Shown here: positions 29,876 to 41,699 of the stretch, in pieces | Layout: every line of letters starts with the position of its first letter | Position numbering within the stretch: the stretch's first letter is position 1 | NCBI GenBank assembly: GCA_000158135.1 | Contig: DS999531.1 | Location: 2,398,051-2,462,050, forward strand | Length of the DNA stretch: 64,000 nucleotides | From: Rhodobacteraceae bacterium KLH11 | GTDB lineage: Bacteria; Pseudomonadota; Alphaproteobacteria; Rhodobacterales; Rhodobacteraceae | Reading direction: 5' to 3' | Translations under genes and position numbers: made by a program | Notes under the pieces: model-generated | The model's input: only the letters and a program-made list of their open reading frames with translations | Databases searched by the model: none | What the model was told of the DNA's origin: nothing

Positions 29876-31090
29876 TTAGGTAATCAGTTCCGTCGTGATC
29901 TGGGCGGTCCCTTCCAGAGTGCGGTGTACCGGGCATTTATCTGCGATTTCCAGCAGTTTGGCCGTTTGTTCCGCATCCAACGGCCCCTCCAGATGGATTT
30001 TACGGCGGAACAGGTCGACTTTGCCTTCAGTAAGCAGACCCGCATCCTGCGCATGTACCTTGTTGTGGCAGACATCGACGCGAATCCCGGACAAAGGCCA
30101 GCGTTTGCGGCGGGCATACATGCGAATGGTCATCGATGTGCAGGCCCCGAGGCCGGAGGACACGAACCCGTAAGGCGACATGCCCCGATCCGTCCCACCA
30201 TACGAGGCGGGCTCATCCGCGACCGCATGGTGGCGCGGGCCGGACTGGATATCCTGCAGGTATCCTGAGGGGTCGACCTCGGTCACGCGCACGACGCCTT
30301 CGGGTGTGCCGGGCGGTGGCGCGGGTGGGCTCAGTTTGACATATCGCGAAACCCAGGCCGCGATGACACCAGCCGCATAGTCGGCATCAGCCGCCCGCGT
30401 GATCAGGTGATCGGCGTCATCAAGGGTAACAAAGCTTTTGGGGTGTTTTGCAGCCATAAAGATGGTGCTGGCATTGTCGATGCTGACCGTGTCATCGCGC
30501 GGCGCATGCAGGATCAGCAGGGCCGCCTTCAGGTCGGCGATGGCCGGGCCCAGTGCCGTTTCCGAGATGTCATCGACAAAGGCTTTGCGAATCTGGAACG
30601 GGCGCCCGCCAAGCGAAACCTCGGCGCTGCCTTCTGCCCGGATCTCGGGCAGGGCGGCTTCGAACAGGTGTGCAACATGGGCCGGATCCGCTGGCGCGCC
30701 AAGGGTCACGACCGCCTTGACAGATGGTATCCCCGCACGCGCCCGCAGTACGGCAGCACCGCCAAGGGAATGGCCGATCAGCAGGGCCGGAGCCATATCG
30801 CGCCCCGCAAGATAATGCGCGGCGGCGATCAGATCCTCGACATTCGAGGTGAAGGTCGTGTTCGCAAACTCACCATCTGAATGGCCAAGCCCGGTGAAAT
30901 CAAACCGAAGAACGGCAATACCCATCGCCGCCAGACGTGCCGAGATACGCCGTGCTGCCGGTATGTCTTTGGAACAGGTAAAACAATGTGCAAACAAGGC
31001 CGTTGCCAGAACCGGCCCGTCCGGCAGATCAAGCCGCGCGGCAAGTTGGCTGCCGTCGTGACCGGCAAAGGTAATGCGTTCGGTGGGCAT
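29876..31090 (-). CDS. Alpha/beta hydrolase - OsmC fusion protein
   Basis: 404 aa bifunctional protein. Residues 1-255: alpha/beta hydrolase with nucleophile elbow GHSLGG (about residue 106), acid and His in the APRDDTVS and DDADHLI segments. Residues 270-404: OsmC/Ohr domain, with Cys in SSGLGACTSMTIRMYARRK and DKCPVHRTLE, the peroxidatic cysteine pair. OsmC proteins reduce organic hydroperoxides; the hydrolase partner's substrate is unknown. The fusion is a known architecture in proteobacteria. Monocistronic. Confidence 0.93.
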   Translation of the reverse strand: MPTERITFAGHDGSQLAARLDLPDGPVLATALFAHCFTCSKDIPAARRISARLAAMGIAVLRFDFTGLGHSDGEFANTTFTSNVEDLIAAAHYLAGRDMAPALLIGHSLGGAAVLRARAGIPSVKAVVTLGAPADPAHVAHLFEAALPEIRAEGSAEVSLGGRPFQIRKAFVDDISETALGPAIADLKAALLILHAPRDDTVSIDNASTIFMAAKHPKSFVTLDDADHLITRAADADYAAGVIAAWVSRYVKLSPPAPPPGTPEGVVRVTEVDPSGYLQDIQSGPRHHAVADEPASYGGTDRGMSPYGFVSSGLGACTSMTIRMYARRKRWPLSGIRVDVCHNKVHAQDAGLLTEGKVDLFRRKIHLEGPLDAEQTAKLLEIADKCPVHRTLEGTAQITTELIT

Positions 31091-31348
31091 GGGAATTCCT
31101 TGGTATTCGAAGTTTGGCTTATACTGTGGGCTGCGGCCAATTGGCTCAACCCTTATGTCGAAGGCGTAACGGGAAGGTGAGCGTCAGCGGCGACTTTGCA
31201 CGTTTATGTAGCACGTGGTGGAGGTATCATTCCAATACATGCGCAAGAAATCAAAATACGTGATGATTTACTGCATAAACATTCATTTTACTTATGGGTG
31301 AGGGATGCGCATTTTGCAGATATCCCACTAACCAAAGCGGAGGCCAAA

Positions 31349-31543
31349 ATGGCACATACGACATCTGCACCGCTCAGCCCGACGCTCAGCCCCGGTATTC
31401 TGGCTGTGATCCTTCTGACTGGTGTGATTGGCTTTGCACTGGGGCAGAATTGGCCGCTCAGGGGGTCTTTGAAGGATGCTCCGGCTGCCATCCCGTCCGA
31501 AGACTGGCACGGCAATATCAGGCGATCCCACCGGACGCACTGA
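31349..31543 (+). CDS. Small single-pass membrane protein
   Basis: 64 aa from ATG 31349, which has GGAGG 5 nt upstream. One TM segment (residues 15-32, PGILAVILLTGVIGFALG) with a short N-terminal end and a polar C-terminal end. No family recognised. It is the last gene before convergent dddP, 9 nt from its stop. Confidence 0.55.
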   Translation: MAHTTSAPLSPTLSPGILAVILLTGVIGFALGQNWPLRGSLKDAPAAIPSEDWHGNIRRSHRTH

Positions 31544-31552
31544 GCGGGGCAG

Positions 31553-32896
31553 CTAGGCAAGCCCCATAAGCTGTGCGTCGAACGGATATTTCGTAAGGTT
31601 TTCATAGCCGTCTTCCGTGATCAGCACCTGATCTTCCAGCTTGATCGAGAAGTCGCCGCCAACCTCACCAACCGCCGCTTCGACGCACAGAACCATACCC
31701 GGTTCCAGCGCATAGTCATACGCCCCTTCGACGGCCTGATCAGGATAGGCCACAAGGGGCCATTCATCGCATAATCCCACGCCATGCATCAGGCAGCCGT
31801 ATTTTTGCGCCTGAAATTTGTCATCCAGCGTATGTGCGTTTGCGGTCAGTTCGGGGATCGTTACACCGGGTTTCAACATGTCCATATTGGCCATGATATG
31901 CTCATGCGCGTGCTGCATCGCATAAATCATGTCAGCGCGCGGTTTCTGATCGCCGATCCACCATGTGCGCGAGATATCAACGCAAATCCCGTAGGATCCG
32001 ATCAGGTCGGTATCAAAGGCGATGATCTCGTTCTGCCGGGTGATGCGCGGGCCGCATTCCTGAAACCATGGGTTGGTGCGCTGGCCCGAGGCAAGCAGGC
32101 GGGTTTCGATCCACTCTCCGCCGCGCCGGATGTTTTCGGCATGCAGGACGGCCCAGATATCATCTTCCGAGGTCTTGCCATCGCCCACATTGGCGCGGGC
32201 GAACCGTTCCATTTCGGCCACTGCCAACTCGCAGGCATGGCTGGCACAGCGCATGGCCAGAACCTCGTCAGGGCCTTTTATGGCACGGGTCTTTTCGGTA
32301 AGCTCTTCGCCTTCCAGAACGTCAAACCCTTGCGCCTCAAGCGCGCGCAGGCCGTGCAGCATGATCTTGTCGACCCCAAGCCTTGTGTTGCCGCCGCCAT
32401 GTTCCCCGATCAGGGCGCGCACCTCATTCGAGAACACATCCGCTGCCACATCTATCTTGTCGCCGCGATCAAAGTAGAACAGATCCGCGCCTGACCGTTG
32501 TTCGCGCACCAACGGGTTGAACCTGGACAGGAACGGTGCGTTCTTGTAATCCCAGATCACCATATAGCCATCGGCGCAAACCAGTACGGCCCGGAACGGG
32601 TTATGCGTGTTCCACAGCTGCATATTGGTGCTGTCCGTTGCATAACGGATGTTGAGCGGGTCAAACAGCAACACGCCGCCCCAATCCCGATCTACGATAC
32701 CTTTAGTCAGCCGGGCCCAGCGATATTCGCGCATCCGCTCCAGATTAGGCAAGGTCAAACCGGCCGCGGCCCATTCGTCGAAAGCAAGCTGTGTCGGGCC
32801 AATCTCGATCCGGTCATTGTCGTTCGGGGTTCCGTCCCCGAGTGTTGTGCCTCGGGCCGGGTCGATCTTGCGGGTGTCGCGATAGGGTGTGTTCAC
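31553..32896 (-). CDS. dddP: DMSP lyase DddP (M24 metallopeptidase-like fold)
   Basis: 447 aa. DddP cleaves dimethylsulfoniopropionate to dimethyl sulfide and acrylate. I recognise it from near-identity of long stretches with Roseobacter DddP (FDPLNIRYATDSTNMQLW, then NTHNPFRAV, YGCLMHGVGLCDEWP). With GTG at 32896 (GAGAGG 7 nt upstream) the numbering gives Asp295, Asp297, Asp307, His371, Glu406 and Glu421, the six iron ligands known for DddP, all present. A GTG six bases further upstream is possible. It belongs to the M24 fold but is not a peptidase. No other ddd/dmd gene is adjacent. Confidence 0.95.
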   Translation of the reverse strand: MNTPYRDTRKIDPARGTTLGDGTPNDNDRIEIGPTQLAFDEWAAAGLTLPNLERMREYRWARLTKGIVDRDWGGVLLFDPLNIRYATDSTNMQLWNTHNPFRAVLVCADGYMVIWDYKNAPFLSRFNPLVREQRSGADLFYFDRGDKIDVAADVFSNEVRALIGEHGGGNTRLGVDKIMLHGLRALEAQGFDVLEGEELTEKTRAIKGPDEVLAMRCASHACELAVAEMERFARANVGDGKTSEDDIWAVLHAENIRRGGEWIETRLLASGQRTNPWFQECGPRITRQNEIIAFDTDLIGSYGICVDISRTWWIGDQKPRADMIYAMQHAHEHIMANMDMLKPGVTIPELTANAHTLDDKFQAQKYGCLMHGVGLCDEWPLVAYPDQAVEGAYDYALEPGMVLCVEAAVGEVGGDFSIKLEDQVLITEDGYENLTKYPFDAQLMGLA

Positions 32897-33019
32897 AGGC
32901 ACGCCTCTCTGCTTGCCGGTTCAACCTGCATAATCGGTGGCACCCCGTCTAATGATTTGCGACCGGTTGCCGGTCGTTTTTTGACCGACAACGCCCTGAT
33001 CGGGTGCTATGCCTCGGCC

Positions 33020-33763
33020 ATGGCAGTGATTTTGCAACACAGCATCCCATATGATCCGCTGGCACCGAATCCGTTGCCGGGAATCAAACCCGCTGATCCC
33101 GAAAACTGGTTGCATTGTGATGAGGCCTTCGCGGCGCAGATGCAGCACCGGGCCGAGCTTTTGATCCATCGCAAACAGGACGTTCTGGCCCAGAGCGCGG
33201 GTGCATTGGAGCCGGCGCAAGAGCTGTTGGAACTTGTTTTGAACCAGAGCTATCGCGGTGCGACAGATCAGGTTTCGCGGCCTGATGGGGTTACGGTTCG
33301 GATCGACAGGGCGCGCCCGCTGGAAACCTTGTGCCAACTGGTGCAGGAGGATTTCTGTATCCTGCAAAAACAAGGGGATGAGCATGTTCTGACCGGCGCG
33401 ATCCTGTGTTTTCCCGCAAGCTGGATGCTGTCCGAGAAGTTCATGCGCCCATTGATCGCGATCCACATGCCGGTGGATGTCTATGACGTCGATATCGCCC
33501 GCAGGGTTCAGCGTTTGTTTGATGGGATCCAGCCGGGTCGGCCGTTATGGCGGTTCAACGCGCTTTGGTATCATGACGCCGAATTGTTCCAGCCCCGCAG
33601 CGCCCATCAGCGGCGCGCGCACGAGGATCAGAGCTCGGCCCGCTATCTGCGCAGCGAACGCCAGACCTTGCTGCGCCTGCCGCAGACAAGAGCGGTGGTG
33701 TTTGCAATCCATACCTATGTGCTGGCTGCCAGACAGGTCCTGAAATTGGAAAACCCCGCCTGA
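33020..33763 (+). CDS. Haem-dependent oxidative N-demethylase-like protein (DUF3445)
   Basis: 247 aa soluble protein. Seen: WMLSEKFMRPLIAIHMPVD and LFQPRSAHQRR, then SSARYLRSERQTLLRLPQ and RAVVFAIHTYVL near the end, which are the conserved parts of the DUF3445 / HODM alpha-like family. Characterised relatives use haem to oxidise N-methyl groups. Start ATG 33020 chosen; the frame opens upstream over dddP. It is divergent from dddP with 123 nt between, so the two may share control sequences. Confidence 0.78.
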   Translation: MAVILQHSIPYDPLAPNPLPGIKPADPENWLHCDEAFAAQMQHRAELLIHRKQDVLAQSAGALEPAQELLELVLNQSYRGATDQVSRPDGVTVRIDRARPLETLCQLVQEDFCILQKQGDEHVLTGAILCFPASWMLSEKFMRPLIAIHMPVDVYDVDIARRVQRLFDGIQPGRPLWRFNALWYHDAELFQPRSAHQRRAHEDQSSARYLRSERQTLLRLPQTRAVVFAIHTYVLAARQVLKLENPA

Positions 33764-33798
33764 TGGCGGGGCTCCAAGGAGGGTCTTCGGTAATTTGG

Positions 33799-34749
33799 TT
33801 ACATGCCAAGGGCGTTGACGACCCCGGCAAAGGCATTGGTGGTGTTCAGGCCAAAAAGCGCGGTTGTGAAGGCCAGCACCTGCGTATTCAGGCGGAAATC
33901 CTCACCCCGGATCAGGTTGACGGCGGCCATGGAAATGGCAACCGGCGCCGATATGCTGGCAACAGCCCCGGTCATCCCCCAACTGCTCAGTCGCAGAATG
34001 TCACTTGGGCTTTCGATCTGATCGACAACCGGCCCGAGGTCTTGCGCAGCAGGAACATCGGTTTCGGTCCGGAACGCGATGCTGAGCAACTGGTCATCGC
34101 TCAGTCGGATCGGCCGCGGCTTTGATTGATGGGGGTTTGAGCGGCGGGGCTCGAACGGTTCAGCGTCAGCTTCGGGCAAATCCAGCCCGGCGAACGGCCC
34201 GACAACAGCTTCAAAAATCTGTTTGCGATCGCGGGATTTACGGGGGGCAATGGCGTCAAATGCGCTCATGAACTGTTCGATCGTCAGCACTGTTTGAGGC
34301 GACAGCCACTCGACACGCCGCGTCGTGCAGATATCGACCATCCGATACAGGATCACAACCAGCATCAGCTCGGAAATCTCACTGTCATCCAACAGGTTCG
34401 AGACCGGACAGATCGAGATGGTCAAGCGATTGTCCGGCGGGGACACGGCAGGCCGCACCATGGTTTTGAGGCCAGCCGTCCTGTCCATCCGTTCATGATG
34501 GTTTTGCGCGGCCTTGGAGGGGGTCGTTTCCAAGGTCAGGCGTACAAGATACTGGCTGGTGACGATGCTGGCCTCGGATGTGCTGAGCAGCGTCTTGCGC
34601 TCGACAAGATGCCCGTAATCCCCAAGCGTGGTCGCCACAACGTCGCTGAACCGCTGGAGCGCACCTTCTGTGGGGCCGTCGAACTGCAGACCACCATGGT
34701 ACATGTGTTTTTCAGTCACAGCATGTTCCTTTGCCGTAATAATCTTCAC
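33799..34749 (-). CDS. Conserved protein of unknown function with C-terminal hydrophobic segments
   Basis: 316 aa. No family recognised. The first 200 residues are soluble (a hydrophobic core around SELMLVVILYRMVDICTTRRVEWLSP), then a Pro/Arg/Asp-rich linker (about residues 185-215), then a C-terminal 60 residues that are Ala/Val/Gly-rich with two hydrophobic stretches (GAVASISAPVAISMAAVNLI; FTTALFGLNTTNAFAGVV). It could be a membrane-associated protein. It ends 36 nt from the convergent DUF3445 gene. Confidence 0.7.
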   Translation of the reverse strand: MKIITAKEHAVTEKHMYHGGLQFDGPTEGALQRFSDVVATTLGDYGHLVERKTLLSTSEASIVTSQYLVRLTLETTPSKAAQNHHERMDRTAGLKTMVRPAVSPPDNRLTISICPVSNLLDDSEISELMLVVILYRMVDICTTRRVEWLSPQTVLTIEQFMSAFDAIAPRKSRDRKQIFEAVVGPFAGLDLPEADAEPFEPRRSNPHQSKPRPIRLSDDQLLSIAFRTETDVPAAQDLGPVVDQIESPSDILRLSSWGMTGAVASISAPVAISMAAVNLIRGEDFRLNTQVLAFTTALFGLNTTNAFAGVVNALGM

Positions 34750-34916
34750 AACAGATTAACGGGGGAAATGGTGCAAAATTTGACGGGAATGGAAAAAAGT
34801 CAGTTTTTTCGATTATTGATTACGCTCTGGAAACCAAGGAAATGAGCACTTCTCTTAATATCTGTGGCGGGAATGTGGCGGAAAAGCGGAGCGCAGGTGC
34901 CGTATTTCAGGCTTGC

Positions 34917-35711
34917 TCAGTTATCGATTCGCCAAGCCATAATGGCGATGGATTGCTGATAGACCGATGCAGCATTCCATTGCTGTATCACCGCGAAATT
35001 CGGCTCGCCGGGCTGGTAGCCACGACCGGGTTTCCACCCTTTCTTGCGTAAGAAATTCGCGGTCGAGGCCAGCGCGTCGGTCAGGTTGTAGAAATCCACC
35101 TGCCGGTCGCCTGTGGCGTCGACCCCATAGGTCAGCGCGTTGCCGGGCAGGAACTGGGTATGGCCCAGCTCGCCATGTTTTGCCCCTTTTGTCGCCACGG
35201 TAATGCTGCCCTGATCCACCAGTTTCAGGGCCCCGATCGCGTGAGGAATGAAGAACTCGGACCGGCGACAATCATAGGCCAGCGTCGTGATTGCGGAAAC
35301 AACCTGACTATCACCCATAAAGTTGCCAAAGCCGGTTTCCATGCCATGGATAGCGATCAGGACGCCTGCAGGCACCCCGTACTGACGCTCCAGCGCGGCA
35401 TAAAACTGGGGGTTGCGTGCTTTGCGTTTGCGCCCTTGCGCCACGATGGTATCAGCACCGCGCACCTGCATGAATTTGTCGAGTGAATATTTGAAGCTTT
35501 TCTGATTGCGATCTGCCGCTATCGTGCGCGTGGCGTATTGGGTCTGCGCCAGCGCCTGCAGCCCTTTCTTTTTCACACCAGCCCGTTTGGCGGTTTTGGC
35601 AAAGTCAGCCTTCCAGGCTTCGAACCCGTTACTGGTGTTGCCGCAAGGGGCAGAGAAGGCCAGCGACGGCAAGAGAACGGTAAGGGTGAAGAAGAGGGTC
35701 AGGCGCAGCAT
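34917..35711 (-). CDS. Lytic murein transglycosylase (MltB-type, SLT_2)
   Basis: 264 aa periplasmic peptidoglycan lytic enzyme. Signal peptide ends near AFSAPC. Catalytic Glu in AIHGMETGFGNFMGDSQVVSA, then GHTQFLPGNALTYGVDATGDRQVDFYNL, typical of family 3 lytic transglycosylases. Shorter than E. coli MltB (361 aa) and without a lipobox. Next gene (FMN-binding) is on the same strand, 67 nt away. Confidence 0.92.
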   Translation of the reverse strand: MLRLTLFFTLTVLLPSLAFSAPCGNTSNGFEAWKADFAKTAKRAGVKKKGLQALAQTQYATRTIAADRNQKSFKYSLDKFMQVRGADTIVAQGRKRKARNPQFYAALERQYGVPAGVLIAIHGMETGFGNFMGDSQVVSAITTLAYDCRRSEFFIPHAIGALKLVDQGSITVATKGAKHGELGHTQFLPGNALTYGVDATGDRQVDFYNLTDALASTANFLRKKGWKPGRGYQPGEPNFAVIQQWNAASVYQQSIAIMAWRIDN

Positions 35712-35778
35712 AAAAGAAATCCGTTATATGAATAGACAAACATCAGCCTACGTCGTGTCGGGCAGGCGACAAAAGAGT

Positions 35779-36426
35779 TTAATACAGGTCAAGTTCGCCT
35801 GCCTCTTTCAAAGTCTCAAACCAGTCCTCGGGGGTTTTGTTGATCTTGGCATGTTTGACCATCATTGCGTTCATGTTGGCCAAATGAGAGGCATCCGGCC
35901 ATTCGGAAGGTTGCCACAGGTTTGAACGGATGATGCATTTGGGACAATGTGCAAAGACGGTTTCAACGTGGATCAGCAATGCCAGTTTTGGCGCGTGCTG
36001 CCCGATGGCCATTCCGGAAAGCAGGTCGGAATCAGCGCTAATCCTTGCAGACCCGCGCAGGCGCAGCGTTTCCATTTTACCGGGAACGAAGAAAATTACG
36101 CTGACGCGTGGATCCTTCAGGACATTGCGAAACGTATCCACGCGTTTGTTCCCGGGCCGATCCGGGATCGCGATCATGGTGTCAGAGAGGGTTTGAACAA
36201 ACCCCGCAGGATCACCGCGCGGCGAGATATCCAGATGCCCATCCGGATTGGCCGAAGCGATCAGACAGAAAGAGGATGCCGCGATAAAGTCGCGGCACAT
36301 CTGATCCAGCGCTGACAGTTCCTTGGCAACGATTTGCGGCAGAGGCTGACCGCAAATCTGCTCAAGCTCTTCGTCAGATGTGATCAGGTTACTGAACTCG
36401 GAAAAGTCTGCGTGGCGGGCAGGCAT
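35779..36426 (-). CDS. Pyridoxamine 5'-phosphate oxidase-like FMN protein (MSMEG_1061 type)
   Basis: 215 aa split-barrel flavoprotein. Seen: SSFCLIASANPDGHLDISPRGD (early strand and loop), IAIPDRPGNKRVDTFRNVL (FMN phosphate binding), FFVPGKMETLRLRGSA. This is the pattern of the PPOX family subgroup called MSMEG_1061. Activity unknown; relatives reduce cofactor F420- or FMN-linked substrates. It lies on the same strand as the lytic transglycosylase. Confidence 0.85.
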   Translation of the reverse strand: MPARHADFSEFSNLITSDEELEQICGQPLPQIVAKELSALDQMCRDFIAASSFCLIASANPDGHLDISPRGDPAGFVQTLSDTMIAIPDRPGNKRVDTFRNVLKDPRVSVIFFVPGKMETLRLRGSARISADSDLLSGMAIGQHAPKLALLIHVETVFAHCPKCIIRSNLWQPSEWPDASHLANMNAMMVKHAKINKTPEDWFETLKEAGELDLY

Positions 36427-36500
36427 GAGAATACTCCGCTGAGAACAATGCTCCGAGTTTGAAAGATTGCGGCTCGCCAGTCAATTTGACATGGGTGATG

Positions 36501-36526
36501 AAAAAGGGCGCCCATCGGGCGCCCTT
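36501..36526 (-). terminator. Intrinsic terminator of glnA
   Basis: Minus-strand GGGCGCCC-GAT-GGGCGCCC followed by TTTTT, 28 nt past the glnA stop. A second, AT-rich hairpin, GAATTTTC-GTC-GAAAATTC, lies nearer the stop at 36531-36549. Confidence 0.85.
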
Positions 36527-36553
36527 GTGAGAATTTTCGTCGAAAATTCTTAG

Positions 36554-37960
36554 TCAGCAGCTGTAGTACATGCCATACTCTACTGGGTGTGGCGTGTGCT
36601 CATATGTTTCCACTTCTTCCATCTTCAGCGCGATATAGCCATCGATCTGGTCTTTGGTGAACACGTCGCCCTGCAGCAGGAAGTCGTGATCGGATGCCAG
36701 CGCCTCCAGGGCTTCACGCAGGCTGCCACAAACGGTGGGGATGTCGGCCAGCTCTTCAGCGGGCAGATCATACAGGTTCTTGTCCATGGCTTCGCCCGGG
36801 TCGATCTTGTTCTTGATGCCGTCCAGACCAGCCATCAGCAATGCCGCGAAACACAGATAGGGGTTGGCGGCCGGATCGGGGAAGCGGGCCTCGACACGTT
36901 TGGCTTTCGGGCTTTCGGTCCACGGAATACGCACGCAACCTGAACGGTTACGCGCGGAATAGGCGCGCAGAACCGGGGCCTCAAAGCCGGGGATCAGACG
37001 CTTGTAACTGTTGGTCGCCGGATTGGTGAAGGCGTTCAGGGTTTTGGCATGTTTGAGAACACCGCCAATGAACCACAGCGCTTCGTCCGACAGATCGGCG
37101 TATTTGTCGCCCGCGAACAGAGGCTTGCCGTCTTTCCAGATCGACATGTTCACGTGCATGCCAGTGCCGTTATCACCTGCGATCGGTTTCGGCATGAAAG
37201 TGGCCGATTTGCCGTAGGCATGCGCCACGTTGTGGATGACGTATTTGTATTTCTGCAGCTCGTCGGCCTGTTTGGTCAGGCTGTCGAAAATCAGGCCCAG
37301 CTCATGCTGGCATGACGCAACCTCGTGGTGGTGCTTGTCAACCTTCATGCCGAGCCGCTTCATGGTCGACAGCATTTCCGAACGCAGGTCCTGCGCCTCG
37401 TCGATCGGGTTAACCGGGAAATATCCGCCCTTGACGCCCGGACGGTGACCCATATTGCCCATCTCGTATTCGGTGTCGGTGTTCCAGGATGCGTCTGTAG
37501 CATCAACTTCGTAAGATACCTTGTTGATACTGTTTGAGAAACGAACATCGTCAAACAGGAAGAACTCGGCTTCGGGGCCCATATAGGCCACATCGCCGAT
37601 GCCCGATGCCTTCAGATAGGCCTCGGCTTTTTGCGCGGTGCCGCGCGGGTCGCGCTCATAGGCTTCGCCGGTGTCGGGTTCAACAACCGAGCAATGCACA
37701 CAGATGGTTTTTTCTGCGTAGAACGGATCGACATAGGCGCTGTCAGTATCGACCATCAGTTTCATGTCTGATGCTTCGATCGATTTCCAGCCCGCGATGG
37801 ATGAGCCATCGAACATGAAACCTTCTTCCAGAAAGTCCTCGTCGACCTGATCGGCTATCAGGGTCACATGCTGCAACTTGCCGCGCGGGTCGGTGAAACG
37901 AACGTCGACGTATTCGGCGCCTTCGTCCTTGATCAGCTGAAGAACTGCGTCTTTGCTCAT
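36554..37960 (-). CDS. glnA: Glutamine synthetase, type I
   Basis: 468 aa, same as E. coli (469). Assimilates ammonium into glutamine. Seen: beta-Grasp start, [10 protein letters not shown], catalytic [16 protein letters not shown] site [19 protein letters not shown] and the adenylylation site with Tyr in MDKNLYDLP, so it is regulated by GlnE. It follows glnB by 33 nt on the same strand: a glnBA operon that couples sensing and synthesis. Confidence 0.97.
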   Translation of the reverse strand: MSKDAVLQLIKDEGAEYVDVRFTDPRGKLQHVTLIADQVDEDFLEEGFMFDGSSIAGWKSIEASDMKLMVDTDSAYVDPFYAEKTICVHCSVVEPDTGEAYERDPRGTAQKAEAYLKASGIGDVAYMGPEAEFFLFDDVRFSNSINKVSYEVDATDASWNTDTEYEMGNMGHRPGVKGGYFPVNPIDEAQDLRSEMLSTMKRLGMKVDKHHHEVASCQHELGLIFDSLTKQADELQKYKYVIHNVAHAYGKSATFMPKPIAGDNGTGMHVNMSIWKDGKPLFAGDKYADLSDEALWFIGGVLKHAKTLNAFTNPATNSYKRLIPGFEAPVLRAYSARNRSGCVRIPWTESPKAKRVEARFPDPAANPYLCFAALLMAGLDGIKNKIDPGEAMDKNLYDLPAEELADIPTVCGSLREALEALASDHDFLLQGDVFTKDQIDGYIALKMEEVETYEHTPHPVEYGMYYSC

Positions 37961-37993
37961 TCTCTTGTTTCCTCTGATTTGAAGATGGATGTG

Positions 37994-40092
<2,099 letters not shown>

Positions 40093-40389
40093 GCGAAGAT
40101 CGGCCGATCCACGATAAAAGTGGCGAGGTTTCGCCGTTATGCCTTGATCAATTCACCTCGGGTGTTTGCAAGCTGCCGGGCGCCGCGTCAGACTTGAGTT
40201 CGAGGGCCGTCGGGTGCCTCTTTGATGTTTGATGTAACATATTGATCAACATTTATTTTCACAGCGCATCCCGGCGATCCTGCGGCTGAAATGCAATGCC
40301 TGCCCGAATAGATCAGTGAGCACTGGGACCCTCACGTTTCGTGGGCAAATGGGCGGTATCTGAAACCTGAACCATTGGGGGTGAGTGAC
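40093..40389. other. Intergenic region upstream of porin
   Basis: 297 bases, more AT-rich toward 40220-40260. It must contain the porin promoter. TTGATCAA occurs twice (near 40146 and 40233), but the spacing is not that of an Fnr site. No gene is seen. Confidence 0.5.
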
Positions 40390-41514
40390 ATGACAGTGAA
40401 TTCCAGGCTGACTTTGGCGACCGCCGCGCTGACTGCGACAACCGCGTTACCGGCCGCCGCCGAGCTGAAATATGAAAACAAGACCGGCGGCTATGTGATG
40501 TTGTACGGTCAACTGAACCCGGCCCTGATCTCGGTCGATGACGGGGAAGAGACCGAAACCCGTGTGCTGGACAATGATCTGTCGAACAGCCGGGTAGGGC
40601 TGCGCCTGATGCAGCCATATGGCAATAACGAGTTCACGTTCCGCCTTGAAACCGGGCTTGGCTTGCCGAACTCGGCCGAGTGGAGCCAGCTGGGGACCGA
40701 TTTCAGCGGCTGGACGCGTGAAGATATCCGCCATGTTGATTTTGCACTTGCGGGCGGCTGGGGTAAATTCTCGGCCGGGCAGGGCAGCATGGTCGCGGAT
40801 GGCGCTGCCGAGGTGGATCTGTCTTATGTCGGAACTGCGCTCTATTCCTTTACCAACGATGAAAACGGCGGCTTTTTCTATCGCGGCACGGATGGCATCC
40901 TGAGTGATATCACGGTTGGCGATTCAAGCAGCAACTTTGATGGCAGCCGCCGCGGTCGCGTGCGCTATGATACGCCAAACTTCAGCGGATTCTCAGCCGG
41001 GATTGCCTATGGTCAGAACATCCTGTCCAGCAGCGATGATGATGACTATTACGATATCGGGGTGAGTTACGAGAGCACCTTTGCCGGTGGGGTCGAGTTT
41101 GCTGCGGCGCTGGCATATTCGGTCCGCTCGGCTGATGACGGATCGGGTGATCGCAAGGATACCCTTGGGTCGGCCTCGGTTCTGCTGCAGAACGGGGTAA
41201 GCTTTACGGTTGCTGCGGGCACCCGGGATGACGATGCCGATGGTGCGTCCGATCCCAACTATGTCTACGGTAAGATTGCCTATGAAGATCAGTGGTTGTC
41301 CTGGGGCAAGACCGGCATCGGGATCGACTACTACTCCGGCTCTGATTTTGTGAATGACGGATCCAGCACGGATGCCTGGGGGATCGCTGTTGTGCAGCGC
41401 ATCGACAGTATCAACACCGACGCCTACCTGAAATACCGCAACCATGATTTCGAAGATGGCGCATCGTTTGACAACAACGAGGCCTGGGTGCTGGGCGCAC
41501 GCTGGAGGTTCTGA
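40390..41514 (+). CDS. Gram-negative porin
   Basis: 374 aa outer-membrane beta-barrel. Signal peptide ends AAA-EL (residues 1-25). It starts with a porin strand (YENKTGGYVMLYGQLNPALIS), has an alternating strand pattern throughout, an Asp-rich loop (SSDDDDYYD), and ends in Trp-Arg-Phe, the C-terminal Phe recognised by the BAM complex. Start ATG 40390 with GGGGTGAG upstream. General diffusion channel for small solutes; no selectivity can be read. Confidence 0.92.
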   Translation: MTVNSRLTLATAALTATTALPAAAELKYENKTGGYVMLYGQLNPALISVDDGEETETRVLDNDLSNSRVGLRLMQPYGNNEFTFRLETGLGLPNSAEWSQLGTDFSGWTREDIRHVDFALAGGWGKFSAGQGSMVADGAAEVDLSYVGTALYSFTNDENGGFFYRGTDGILSDITVGDSSSNFDGSRRGRVRYDTPNFSGFSAGIAYGQNILSSSDDDDYYDIGVSYESTFAGGVEFAAALAYSVRSADDGSGDRKDTLGSASVLLQNGVSFTVAAGTRDDDADGASDPNYVYGKIAYEDQWLSWGKTGIGIDYYSGSDFVNDGSSTDAWGIAVVQRIDSINTDAYLKYRNHDFEDGASFDNNEAWVLGARWRF

Positions 41515-41538
41515 TTTCAAATCGCCGTGAAGGTGCAG

Positions 41539-41566
41539 CGCACCGGCCTGATCCGGGGCGTTTTTT
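41539..41566 (+). terminator. Intrinsic terminator of the porin gene
   Basis: CGCACCGG pairs with CCGGGGCG (one mismatch), loop of six, then six T, 25 nt after the porin stop. Confidence 0.85.
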
Positions 41567-41699
41567 CGTCTGATATACCGGCAAAACCGGGCTGATCGGG
41601 GCTTTGCCCCTTGCACGCGGGCGGCAGGGCAAATAGAAGGCGTCAAATTTGCCTGGCGCGCCCGTTTTGCGCGCCCCGAATCCTATGGGGACTACCAAA

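Noticed and set aside
40140-40245. Two TTGATCAA motifs before the porin gene, as possible Fnr sites
   Set aside because: Fnr needs TTGAT with a four-base gap and ATCAA; here the halves touch.
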